Of a DNA stretch of 5,575 nucleotides, positions 1 through 5,575 are shown in pieces. Each line of letters begins with the position of its first letter. Position 1 is the stretch's first letter. Made by a program: the position numbers and the translations under genes. The notes under the pieces were generated by a model. The model made no database searches and was not told where the DNA came from. It worked only from the letters and a program-made list of their open reading frames with translations. Location of the stretch: contig JANXVK010000305.1 of assembly GCA_025351675.1 (NCBI GenBank), positions 1 to 5,575 of the forward strand, read 5' to 3'. This DNA comes from Rhizobacter sp. (GTDB lineage Bacteria; Pseudomonadota; Gammaproteobacteria; Burkholderiales; Burkholderiaceae_C).

Positions 1-9
1 GTTGCCAGA

Positions 10-13
10 CTCC
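10..13 (-). promoter_or_regulatory. Probable Shine-Dalgarno of rplJ, which would start at the window edge
   Basis: On the minus strand a GGAG lies nine bases before the window ends. The last 70 transcript bases hold no ATG, and no plausible GTG or TTG start opens a long frame. The gene after rplA and an L10 leader is normally rplJ (ribosomal protein L10), so its start codon is inferred to lie at or just beyond the edge. No rplJ codons can be seen, so this is positional inference. Confidence 0.4.
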
Positions 14-60
14 ACACACCCCAAGGTTTCAGCGAAACAACCGAACTGGAACGTTGAGAT

Positions 61-185
61 TCCTCTTCGGTGAGCCGCCATCTGCGCTGGCTTGTTGCCC
101 GCGCGGCATCGATGCCACGCGGAGCCGTCCATTAAGCGACCACGAGGGTCACACCAGCGGTCTTGGATGACCTGCACTCGCCTTG
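61..185 (-). promoter_or_regulatory. L10 leader: autoregulatory mRNA leader of rplJL
   Basis: In the rplA-rplJ spacer the transcript carries AGACCGCTGGTG (152-163) and then CTTAAT (131-136). This closely matches the E. coli rplJ leader, where AGACCGCAGGTG is followed by CTTAAT at similar spacing. A short GACC/GGTC stem (159-162 with 138-141) closes the element. It is followed by a strong hairpin at 98-123, about 11 bp including G-U pairs, with a TCGA loop. In the known family, the L10-L7/L12 complex binds this kink-turn-containing leader and represses translation of rplJ and rplL when ribosomal protein is in excess. The outer boundaries are approximate; the core motif is the firm part. Confidence 0.78.
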
Positions 186-213
186 CGGTTCGCGCAGCCC
201 ACCAAACTCTTCA

Positions 214-238
214 GATCGACACCAGACTCGTGTCGACC
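214..238 (-). other. Stem-loop just after rplA
   Basis: Eleven bases after the rplA stop the transcript folds into a 9-bp stem, GGTCGACAC with GTGTCGATC, around a 7-nt loop. One pair is a G-U wobble, which would be an A-C mismatch if the plus strand were transcribed, so the fold favours the minus-strand RNA. No T-run follows, so an intrinsic terminator is unlikely. It may be an RNA processing or stability element at the rplKA/rplJL boundary. The function is not known. Confidence 0.4.
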
Positions 239-249
239 ATCGATCCAAA

Positions 250-960
250 TTACGCGGCGACAGTCGAAGCGTTGATCGACGCGATGTCGACGCGTGCGCC
301 CACACCCATCGTCGAGCTCAGCGCGACCTTGCGCAGGTAAATGCCCTTGCTGGTCGCCGGCTTCGACTTGTGCAGCGCTTCGATCAGCGCGCGCAGGTTG
401 CCGATCAGCTTGTCGGAGTCGAACGAGCGGCGGCCGATCGTGGCGTGCACGATGCCGGCCTTGTCGACGCGGTACTGCACCTGGCCGGCCTTCGCATTGC
501 GAACCGCTTGGGCCACATCGGGCGTCACGGTGCCGACCTTCGGGTTCGGCATGAGGCCGCGCGGGCCCAGGATCTGGCCCAGCGTACCGACGATGCGCAT
601 CGTGTCCGGCGAAGCGATCACGACGTCGAAGTCCATCTTGCCGGCCTTGATCTGCTCGGCCAGGTCTTCCATGCCGACGATGTCGGCGCCGGCGGCCTTG
701 GCTTCTTCGGCTTTGGCGCCTTGCGCGAACACCGCGACGCGCTTGGTCTTGCCGGTGCCGTTGGGCAGCACGACGGCGCCGCGCACGACTTGGTCCGACT
801 TCTTCGCGTCGATGCCGAGTTGCACGGCCACGTCGATCGATTCATCGAACTTCGCGACGGCGCATTCCTTGACGATCGCCAGGGCGTTGTCGATCGGGTA
901 CAGCTTGGTCGTCTCGACCTTGCCGACGAGCGCCTTCTGGCGCTTGGTGAGCTTTGCCAT
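250..960 (-). CDS. rplA: 50S ribosomal protein L1
   Basis: L1 is the 23S rRNA-binding protein that forms the mobile L1 stalk and helps move deacylated tRNA out of the E site. In other bacteria it also represses its own rplKA operon by binding the mRNA. The 236-residue product is complete and close to the usual length of about 230. The diagnostic L1 segment [10 protein letters not shown] is at residues 132-141, followed by the conserved GTVTPDV. The N-terminus MAKLTKRQK and the ending with SSTMGVG are typical of proteobacterial L1. The start is the ATG at 960, one base after the rplK stop, with AAGGGG inside the 3' end of rplK as ribosome binding site. This tight spacing implies translational coupling to rplK. 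The gene ends in TAA at 250-252. Confidence 0.97.
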   Translation of the reverse strand: MAKLTKRQKALVGKVETTKLYPIDNALAIVKECAVAKFDESIDVAVQLGIDAKKSDQVVRGAVVLPNGTGKTKRVAVFAQGAKAEEAKAAGADIVGMEDLAEQIKAGKMDFDVVIASPDTMRIVGTLGQILGPRGLMPNPKVGTVTPDVAQAVRNAKAGQVQYRVDKAGIVHATIGRRSFDSDKLIGNLRALIEALHKSKPATSKGIYLRKVALSSTMGVGARVDIASINASTVAA

Positions 961-961
961 G

Positions 962-1396
962 TCAGATCACCCCTTCAACGGTGATGCCCATCGAGCGGGC
1001 GGTGCCGGCGACGGTGCGCACGGCGGCATCGAGGTCAGCGCCGGTCAGATCCTTGATCTTGATCTTGGCGATTTCTTCGGCTTGGGCGCGCGTGAGCTTG
1101 CCGACCTTGTCGATGTGCGGTTTCGGCGAACCCTTGTCGAGCTTCAGCACCTTCTTGATCAGCACCGATGCGGGCGGGCTCTTCAGCACGAACGTGAACG
1201 ACTTGTCCGCGAACGCGGTGATCACGACGGGCAGCACGAGGCCGGGTTCCATCGACGAAGTCTGGGCGTTGAACGCCTTGCAGAACTCCATGATGTTGAG
1301 GCCGCGCTGGCCCAAGGCCGGGCCGATCGGGGGCGAAGGGTTCGCCTTGCCCGCCGGGACTTGCAGCTTGATCAAGCCGACAATTTTCTTTGCCAT
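962..1396 (-). CDS. rplK: 50S ribosomal protein L11
   Basis: L11 binds the GTPase-associated centre of 23S rRNA, where it contacts EF-G, helps couple GTP hydrolysis to factor function, and is needed for RelA stringent signalling. The 144-residue protein has full family length. The proline-rich N-terminal domain, [19 protein letters not shown] at residues 14-32, is the known switch region for thiostrepton-type antibiotics. The C-terminal rRNA-binding domain ends in the conserved AGTARSMGI segment. The ATG at 1396 is preceded by GGAGA at a spacing of 7 nt. It is first in the rplKA pair and is separated from nusG by a 144-nt structured leader, the expected place for separate control of L11/L1 synthesis. 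Confidence 0.97.
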   Translation of the reverse strand: MAKKIVGLIKLQVPAGKANPSPPIGPALGQRGLNIMEFCKAFNAQTSSMEPGLVLPVVITAFADKSFTFVLKSPPASVLIKKVLKLDKGSPKPHIDKVGKLTRAQAEEIAKIKIKDLTGADLDAAVRTVAGTARSMGITVEGVI

Positions 1397-1412
1397 GTCT
1401 ATCTCTCCAATT

Positions 1413-1445
1413 CAACTCGGTCGCTTTGCAGCGGGTGAGTCGTTG
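1413..1445 (-). promoter_or_regulatory. Candidate L1 translational operator in the rplK leader
   Basis: Just upstream of the rplK ribosome binding site the transcript can form a bipartite hairpin: ACTC with GAGT (1437-1440 with 1415-1418), a symmetric ACC/ACC internal loop, CGCT with AGCG (1430-1433 with 1422-1425), and a GCAA (GNRA) tetraloop at 1426-1429. A further CAA/TTG pairing is possible at the base across a bulge. L1 is known to repress rplKA in E. coli by binding the mRNA near the rplK start, in a fold that mimics its rRNA site. Location and shape fit, but I could not match the L1 consensus base by base, so the regulatory role is inferred. Confidence 0.35.
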
Positions 1446-1453
1446 AGTCAAAC

Positions 1454-1533
1454 GCCAAGGGCTGGTTACCTTGGCTCCTCTTGCCCGAATCTCGTCTCGG
1501 GCTGGCTACGGACGCGGCTCGGAGTGCCGCGTC
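1454..1533 (-). other. Three tandem stem-loops in the nusG-rplK spacer
   Basis: Three perfect stems follow one another after nusG: 8 bp (GACGCGGC with GCCGCGTC, 1511-1518 with 1526-1533), 6 bp (GCCCGA with TCGGGC, 1483-1488 with 1497-1502), and 7 bp (GCCAAGG with CCTTGGC, 1454-1460 with 1469-1475). Loops are 7-8 nt. The first lies 7 bases past the nusG stop and could act as a 3' stabiliser or weak terminator, but none is followed by a T-run. In E. coli a promoter for rplKA lies in the equivalent spacer; I see no convincing promoter here. Confidence 0.5.
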
Positions 1534-1540
1534 AGACTCT

Positions 1541-2131
1541 TCAAACTTTCTCGACCTGCGCGAAGTCGAGCTCGACCGGCGTAGCCCGACCGAAGATCGT
1601 GACCGCGACGCGCACCTTCGACTTGTCGTAGTTGACGTCTTCGATCGCGCCGTTGAAGTCCGTGAACGGGCCTTCCTTGATGCGCACCAGTTCGCCCACG
1701 ACCCACTGCACCTTCGGGCGCGGCTTCTCGACGCCCTCCTGCATCTGGTGGACGATCTTCAACACCTCGGCCTCGGAGATCGGCGACGGCCGGTTCTTCG
1801 CGCCACCGACGAAACCGGTGACCTTGCTGGTGTGCTTCACCAAGTGCCAGGTGTCGTCGCCCATTTCCATCTCGACCAGCACGTAGCCGGGGAAGAAACG
1901 GCGCTCGGAGACCGACTTTTTGCCGTTCTTGAGCTCGACGACTTCTTCCATCGGCACCAGGATGCGGCCGAACTTGTCCTGCATTTCCGAGCGATCGATG
2001 CGCTCGCGCAAGTTGCGCTCGACAGCCTTTTCCATGCCCGAATAGGCGTGGACGACGTACCAGCGCTTGTTGCTCGGCACAGCAGCCGGCACGGCGACGG
2101 GCTGTTCGGTGGTGTTGAGTTCTTCGGTCAT
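1541..2131 (-). CDS. nusG: Transcription termination/antitermination factor NusG
   Basis: NusG binds RNA polymerase through its N-terminal NGN domain and binds Rho or ribosomal protein S10 (NusE) through its C-terminal KOW domain. It supports processive elongation, Rho termination and transcription-translation coupling. From the ATG at 2131 the protein has 196 residues. The NGN domain begins near residue 22 ([16 protein letters not shown]) and includes FPGYVLVEM at 80-88. The KOW motif runs about 145-172 ([17 protein letters not shown]). The family usually has about 180 residues; the surplus is a low-complexity N-terminal tail rich in T, E, P, V and A. A TTG directly before the ATG could extend the protein by one residue, but the ribosome-binding-site spacing favours the ATG. 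It follows secE after 10 bases. Confidence 0.96.
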   Translation of the reverse strand: MTEELNTTEQPVAVPAAVPSNKRWYVVHAYSGMEKAVERNLRERIDRSEMQDKFGRILVPMEEVVELKNGKKSVSERRFFPGYVLVEMEMGDDTWHLVKHTSKVTGFVGGAKNRPSPISEAEVLKIVHQMQEGVEKPRPKVQWVVGELVRIKEGPFTDFNGAIEDVNYDKSKVRVAVTIFGRATPVELDFAQVEKV

Positions 2132-2139
2132 CAAATTGT

Positions 2140-2143
2140 CCTC
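2140..2143 (-). promoter_or_regulatory. nusG Shine-Dalgarno overlapping the secE stop
   Basis: The transcript reads TGAGGACAATTTGATG: the secE stop TGA (2142-2144) shares bases with the GAGG ribosome binding site. GAGG is 8 nt from the ATG at 2131 but only 5 nt from the upstream TTG at 2134, which supports ATG as the start. The overlap suggests that nusG translation is coupled to secE termination. Confidence 0.7.
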
Positions 2144-2531
2144 AACGCTTCCAGCCCAGAACCAGGTCGTACAGCAACCACTCGAGCGTCTTGTCGGTCA
2201 GAAACAGGAACAGCGCCATCACAATGACGAAGGCGAACACATAGCCTGTCATCTGCAGCGCTTCCTTGCGCGTCGGCCAGACGACTTTCTTGACTTCCTT
2301 GATCGAGTCGCGCGCATAGGCAATCAGTTGCTTGCCCGGCTCGGAGGTGAAGAAGGTCGCGACCGCTGCCGCCAGCAGCGCGATCAGCGCGGCGACGCGC
2401 ATCCACAGGTCCTGCTTCGCAAGCATGTAGAAAACCACCACCGCGGCGATGACGAGCACGCCCGCGACCGCGAGCTTGGCCTTGTCAGCGCCGGTGGAGA
2501 TGGTTTCGACTTGTGCGGGAGAATTCGCCAT
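2142..2531 (-). CDS. secE: Preprotein translocase subunit SecE
   Basis: SecE clamps SecY in the SecYEG inner-membrane channel for protein export and membrane insertion. The 129-residue product has the three-helix architecture of E. coli-type SecE rather than the single-helix short form. Membrane segments lie at about residues 20-37, 44-62 and 95-113. Between the second and third is the conserved amphipathic region [17 protein letters not shown] (76-92), with the hallmark VVWPTRKE, and the protein ends in YDLVLGWKR. The ATG at 2531 gives the expected N-terminus, but the bases before it (GAACTGAACACC) contain no clear Shine-Dalgarno, unlike the neighbouring genes. The secE-nusG pairing is conserved across bacteria. 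Confidence 0.96.
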   Translation of the reverse strand: MANSPAQVETISTGADKAKLAVAGVLVIAAVVVFYMLAKQDLWMRVAALIALLAAAVATFFTSEPGKQLIAYARDSIKEVKKVVWPTRKEALQMTGYVFAFVIVMALFLFLTDKTLEWLLYDLVLGWKR

Positions 2532-2594
2532 GGTGTTCAGTTCGGTTCGTCGCGGTCGCCGGCCCCAAAAGCCGCGCCGCCGTCTAGCAGCAAA

Positions 2595-2625
2595 GCCCGC
2601 TCGCCTTTTTCAAGGCATCGCGGGC
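2595..2625 (-). other. GAAA-capped hairpin between tRNA-Trp and secE
   Basis: The transcript folds as GCCCGC - (GAU) - GCCTT - GAAA - AAGGC - (GA) - GCGGGC. This is two stems of 6 and 5 bp separated by a purine-rich internal loop and closed by a GNRA tetraloop. The downstream bases TTTGCTGC are only weakly T-rich, so this could be a partial terminator, a barrier protecting the tRNA 3' side, or a processing signal separating the tRNA from secE mRNA. The fold is read by eye; its role is inferred. Confidence 0.5.
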
Positions 2626-2647
2626 CGCTGTGGCTGCCAGTTTCAGC

Positions 2648-2723
2648 TGGCAGGGGCGGAGGGCATCGAACCCCCAACCTCTGGTTTTGGAGACCAGCGC
2701 TCTGCCAATTGAGCTACGCCCCT
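2648..2723 (-). tRNA. trpT: tRNA-Trp (anticodon CCA)
   Basis: A complete 76-nt cloverleaf can be traced. The acceptor stem is AGGGGCG with CGCCCCT, the D arm GCTC/GAGC, the anticodon stem CTGGT/ACCAG with loop CTCCAAA (anticodon CCA, reading UGG), and the T arm GGGGG/CCCTC with loop TTCGATG. The discriminator is G and the 3' CCA is encoded. It is very similar to E. coli tRNA-Trp. It lies 25 nt after the tuf stop and about 115 nt before secE, so it is probably cut out of a tuf-trpT-secE transcript. The tuf-trpT-secE arrangement is typical of Betaproteobacteria. Confidence 0.98.
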
Positions 2724-2748
2724 TCGGATCAATCTGCTCTTCTCAAAA

Positions 2749-3939
2749 TCACTCGATGATCTTCGCCACGACACCGGCGCCGACGGTGCGGCCGCCTTCA
2801 CGGATGGCGAAGCGCAGGCCTTCTTCCATCGCGATCGGGTTGATCAGCTTCACGGTGATGCTGACGTTGTCGCCCGGCATGACCATTTCCTTGTCCTTCG
2901 GCAGTTCCACAGCCCCGGTCACGTCAGTCGTGCGGAAGTAGAACTGCGGCCGGTAGTTGTTGAAGAACGGCGTGTGGCGCCCGCCTTCTTCTTTGCTCAG
3001 CACGTAGATCTCGGCCGTGAAGTGGGTGTGCGGCTTCACCGAGCCGGGCTTGCACAGCACTTGACCGCGCTGCACGTCTTCGCGCTTGGTGCCGCGCAGC
3101 AGAATGCCGACGTTGTCGCCCGCTTGACCCTGATCCAGCAGCTTCCTGAACATCTCGACGCCGGTGCAGGTGGTCTTTTGCGTGACGGTGATGCCAACGA
3201 TCTCGATTTCTTCGCCGACCTTGACGATGCCGCGCTCGATCCGGCCGGTCACGACGGTGCCGCGCCCGGAGATCGAGAAGACGTCTTCGACGGGCATCAG
3301 GAAGGCGCCGTCGACGGCGCGCTCGGGCTGCGGGATGTAGGTGTCGAGGGCTTCTGCGAGCTTCAAGATCGCCATCTCGCCGAGTTCGCCCTTGTCGCCT
3401 TCCAATGCCAGCTTGGCGCTGCCGTGGATGATGGGGGTGGTGTCGCCGGGGAATTCGTATTTGTCGAGGAGTTCGCGCACTTCCATCTCAACCAGCTCTA
3501 GGAGCTCGGCGTCGTCGACCATGTCGCACTTGTTCAGGAAGACGATGATGTACGGGACGCCGACCTGGCGGGCAAGCAGGATGTGCTCGCGCGTTTGCGG
3601 CATCGGGCCGTCGGCGGCGGAGCACACCAAAATCGCACCGTCCATCTGGGCGGCGCCGGTGATCATGTTCTTGATGTAGTCGGCGTGCCCCGGGCAGTCG
3701 ACGTGGGCGTAGTGCCGGTTCTTGGTCTCGTACTCGACGTGCGCGGTGTTGATGGTGATGCCGCGCGCTTTTTCCTCAGGCGCCGCGTCGATCTGGTCGT
3801 ACGCCTTGGCTTCGCCGCCGTACAGCTTGCTCAGCACGGTCGTGATCGCCGCCGTCAACGTGGTCTTGCCATGGTCAACGTGGCCAATCGTGCCCACGTT
3901 CACGTGCGGCTTCGTACGCTCAAATTTGCCTTTTGCCAT
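2749..3939 (-). CDS. tuf: Translation elongation factor Tu (EF-Tu)
   Basis: EF-Tu is the cytoplasmic GTPase that brings aminoacyl-tRNA to the ribosomal A site. The 396-residue protein is complete. GTPase motifs are all present: G1 GHVDHGKT (19-26), G2 around RGITIN (59-64), G3 DCPGH (81-85, with catalytic His85), G4 NKCD (136-139) and G5 GSAK (173-176). Domains II and III follow, including [13 protein letters not shown] and the C-terminal [17 protein letters not shown]. The ATG at 3939 has GGAG 8 nt upstream. Most bacteria of this group carry two near-identical tuf genes, one after fusA and one before trpT-secE; this copy occupies both positions at once. A few codons (CTA at residue 147, AGG in FRKLL) are unusual for such a highly expressed gene in GC-rich DNA. 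Confidence 0.98.
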   Translation of the reverse strand: MAKGKFERTKPHVNVGTIGHVDHGKTTLTAAITTVLSKLYGGEAKAYDQIDAAPEEKARGITINTAHVEYETKNRHYAHVDCPGHADYIKNMITGAAQMDGAILVCSAADGPMPQTREHILLARQVGVPYIIVFLNKCDMVDDAELLELVEMEVRELLDKYEFPGDTTPIIHGSAKLALEGDKGELGEMAILKLAEALDTYIPQPERAVDGAFLMPVEDVFSISGRGTVVTGRIERGIVKVGEEIEIVGITVTQKTTCTGVEMFRKLLDQGQAGDNVGILLRGTKREDVQRGQVLCKPGSVKPHTHFTAEIYVLSKEEGGRHTPFFNNYRPQFYFRTTDVTGAVELPKDKEMVMPGDNVSITVKLINPIAMEEGLRFAIREGGRTVGAGVVAKIIE

Positions 3940-3963
3940 TTCGGAATCTCCAGAGAGTAAAGA

Positions 3964-4026
3964 GCATTGCCAGTGTGGTGTTTAAGGTCTCCATCGTCCG
4001 CTTGATTCGCGCGCCACTGGCAACGC
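3964..4026 (-). promoter_or_regulatory. Long-range stem in the tuf 5' leader
   Basis: The transcript contains GCGTTGCCAGTG (4026-4015) and CACTGGCAATGC (3975-3964), which pair over 12 continuous bp. One pair is a G-U wobble that exists only in the minus-strand RNA; the plus strand would have an A-C mismatch. The 39-nt loop separates the arms, and the 3' arm ends 12 nt before the tuf Shine-Dalgarno (GGAG, 3948-3951). The spacer is thus a structured leader that could influence tuf translation, mRNA processing or stability. I do not recognise it as a named RNA family. Confidence 0.45.
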
Positions 4027-4050
4027 ACGAGCGACAAAGAAGACCGCAAA

Positions 4051-4082
4051 GAGAAGGGTTCGCGCAGCGAATCCCGCTTCTC
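4051..4082 (-). terminator. Weak terminator-like or processing hairpin after fusA
   Basis: Eight bases past the fusA stop the transcript pairs GAGAAG (4077-4082) with CTTCTC (4051-4056), continuing with GG/CC and TTCG/CGAA after small bulges around the loop CTGCG. It is followed by the T-rich but interrupted TTTGCGGTCTTCTTTG. It may terminate part of the transcripts or separate fusA from tuf mRNA. The bulges and broken T-run make full termination doubtful. Confidence 0.35.
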
Positions 4083-4090
4083 GTGTTGGA

Positions 4091-5575
4091 TTATTTTCCG
4101 CGCGCGGTGATGATCGCGTCGGCCACGTTCTTCGGTGCTTCGCTGTAGTGCTTGAACTCCATCGTGTACGTGGCGCGGCCTTGCGACATCGAGCGCAGCG
4201 TGGTCGAGTAGCCGAACATTTCCGACAACGGAACCTCGGCCTTGATGGTCTTGCCGCCGCCCGGGATGTCGTCCATGCCCTGCACCATGCCGCGGCGTGA
4301 CGACAGATCGCCCATCACCGAGCCGGCATAGTCTTCCGGCGTCTCGACCTCGACCGCCATCATCGGCTCCAGAATGACCGGCGAAGCCTTGCGGCAGCCG
4401 TCCTTGAAACCGAGCGAGGCGGCCATCTTGAAGGCGTTTTCGTTCGAGTCGACCTCGTGGTACGAACCGAAGGTCAGCGTGACCTTGATGTCGACCACCG
4501 GATAGCCCGCGAGCACGCCGGCAGGCAGGGAATCTTCGACGCCCTTGCGCACCGCCGGAATGAATTCTTTCGGCACCACGCCACCCTTGGTCGCATCGAC
4601 GAACTCGAAGCCCTTGCCCGGCTCCTGCGGCTCGAGCTTCAGCACGACGTGGCCGTACTGGCCCTTGCCGCCCGACTGGCGCACGAACTTGCCTTCGATG
4701 TCTTGAACCGGCTTGCGAATGGTTTCGCGATACGCGACCTGCGGCTTGCCGACGTTGGCCTCCACGCCGAACTCGCGCTTCATGCGGTCGACGATGATTT
4801 CGAGGTGCAACTCGCCCATGCCCGAAATGATGGTCTGGCCCGATTCTTCGTCGGTCTTGACGCGGAACGACGGATCTTCCTGAGCCAGGCGGCCCAGCGC
4901 AATGCCCATCTTTTCCTGGTCGGGCTTGGTCTTCGGCTCGACGGCCTGCGAGATCACCGGCTCCGGGAAGATCATCTTCTCGAGCGTGATGATCGAGGTC
5001 GGATCGCACAGGGTTTCGCCCGTGGTCACTTCCTTCAGGCCCACGCAGGCGGCGATGTCGCCGGCCAGAATTTCCTTGATTTCTTCACGCTGGTTGGCGT
5101 GCATCTGCAGAATGCGGCCGATGCGCTCTTTCTTGCCGCGAATCGGGTTGTAGACCGAATCGCCCGACTTCAGCACGCCGGAGTAGACGCGCACGAAGGT
5201 CAGCTGACCGACATACGGGTCCGTCATCAGCTTGAAGGCCAGCGCCGAGAACTTCTCTTCGTCGGTGCGATGGCGCACGACCGGCTTGTCGTCGTCGTCG
5301 GTGCCAGGCACCGGCGGGATGTCGGCCGGCGACGGCATGAAGTCGACCACGCCGTCGAGCATGCGCTGCACGCCCTTGTTCTTGAACGCCGAGCCGCAGA
5401 ACATCGGCTGGATTTCAGCGCCGATGGTCCGGGTGCGAATCGCGAGCTTGATTTCGTCCTCGGACAGGTCGCCCGTTTCGAGGTACTTGTTCATGATCTC
5501 TTCCGACGATTCGGCCGCGGCTTCGAGCAGGTTCTCACGCCACTTCCTGGCTTCTTCGAGCAGCTCGGCCGGGAT
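4091..5575 (-). CDS. fusA: Translation elongation factor G (EF-G), 5' end outside window
   Basis: EF-G is the GTPase that drives translocation of tRNA and mRNA and acts with RRF in ribosome recycling. The frame is open to the window edge and shows 494 residues, starting [12 protein letters not shown]. This is about the last 70 percent of a protein of about 700 residues, so the P-loop part of the G domain is not visible and an internal Met at 5494 is not the start. Visible are the end of the G domain with [10 protein letters not shown], domain II, domain III with [10 protein letters not shown], domain IV with VAYRETI and the tip loop [12 protein letters not shown] (its His, codon 4457-4459, corresponds to E. 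coli His583), and domain V with [19 protein letters not shown] and EMFGYST. The gene ends in TAA at 4091. It appears to be the housekeeping type rather than a divergent paralogue. Confidence 0.97.
   Translation of the reverse strand: MPAELLEEARKWRENLLEAAAESSEEIMNKYLETGDLSEDEIKLAIRTRTIGAEIQPMFCGSAFKNKGVQRMLDGVVDFMPSPADIPPVPGTDDDDKPVVRHRTDEEKFSALAFKLMTDPYVGQLTFVRVYSGVLKSGDSVYNPIRGKKERIGRILQMHANQREEIKEILAGDIAACVGLKEVTTGETLCDPTSIITLEKMIFPEPVISQAVEPKTKPDQEKMGIALGRLAQEDPSFRVKTDEESGQTIISGMGELHLEIIVDRMKREFGVEANVGKPQVAYRETIRKPVQDIEGKFVRQSGGKGQYGHVVLKLEPQEPGKGFEFVDATKGGVVPKEFIPAVRKGVEDSLPAGVLAGYPVVDIKVTLTFGSYHEVDSNENAFKMAASLGFKDGCRKASPVILEPMMAVEVETPEDYAGSVMGDLSSRRGMVQGMDDIPGGGKTIKAEVPLSEMFGYSTTLRSMSQGRATYTMEFKHYSEAPKNVADAIITARGK

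Noticed and set aside
1418..1451. Possible rplK promoter with TTGACT (1446-1451) as -35 box
   Set aside because: No acceptable -10 box lies 16-18 bases downstream; the best matches have about two of six consensus bases.
163..1631. Long plus-strand open frames opposite rplA and rplK, up to 365 codons
   Set aside because: They are antisense shadows of GC-rich conserved genes, with low-complexity R/A/S/D-rich or L/V-rich translations and no recognisable domain.
2132..2134. TTG as the nusG start, giving a protein that begins with two Met residues
   Set aside because: The GAGG ribosome binding site is better spaced to the ATG at 2131, and ATG is the stronger start codon.
2575..2613. Possible secE promoter with TTGAAA as -35 box
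   Set aside because: The TTGAAA is part of the GAAA-loop hairpin, and no -10-like sequence follows at the right distance.
3900..5009. A 369-codon minus-strand frame overlapping fusA
   Set aside because: It is an out-of-frame shadow of fusA, rich in R, G and D, with no family resemblance; the EF-G frame is unmistakable.
5492..5494. ATG at 5494 as the fusA start
   Set aside because: The reading frame continues upstream to the window edge with EF-G-like sequence ([12 protein letters not shown]), so this Met is internal.
1..5575. CRISPR arrays, insertion sequences, attachment sites, defence or novel accessory systems
   Set aside because: No spaced direct repeats, transposase or integrase frames, or unexplained coding regions were seen. 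Every long coding frame belongs to a well-known housekeeping gene.

Overview
The window is a GC-rich stretch of core translation and transcription genes, all on the minus strand. It most likely comes from a betaproteobacterium of the order Burkholderiales. The basis for this is the EF-Tu, EF-G, NusG and SecE sequences, the tuf - tRNA-Trp - secE - nusG - rplK - rplA order, and the lack of any mobile or accessory gene. Genus assignment from memory would be guesswork; the proteins feel closest to the Rubrivivax/Leptothrix-type Burkholderiales.

In transcription order (high to low coordinates) the layout is: fusA (EF-G, 5' end outside the window, 5575-4091); a 151-nt spacer with two RNA stem-loops; tuf (EF-Tu, 3939-2749); tRNA-Trp(CCA) (2723-2648); a spacer of about 115 nt with a strong hairpin; secE (2531-2142); nusG (2131-1541); a 144-nt structured leader; rplK (L11, 1396-962); rplA (L1, 960-250); and a 249-nt intergenic region holding the L10 leader of the rplJL operon. 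No rplJ codons are visible, but a Shine-Dalgarno-like GGAG nine bases from the edge suggests that rplJ starts right outside the window.

The genes act together in protein synthesis and export. EF-Tu delivers aminoacyl-tRNA, EF-G translocates, tRNA-Trp decodes UGG, L11 and L1 form the two mobile stalks of the 50S subunit, NusG couples RNA polymerase to the ribosome, and SecE is part of the SecYEG channel. The leaders suggest the usual autogenous control: L10 (with L7/L12) on the rplJ leader, which is well supported by a conserved motif, and possibly L1 on the rplK leader, which is a candidate only.

I found no novel defence, mobile or metabolic system. The points most worth a second look are the direct fusA - tuf - trpT - secE junction, which is what a crossover between the two usual tuf copies (or an assembly collapse) would produce, and several uncatalogued RNA structures in the spacers, notably a 12-bp long-range stem in front of tuf.
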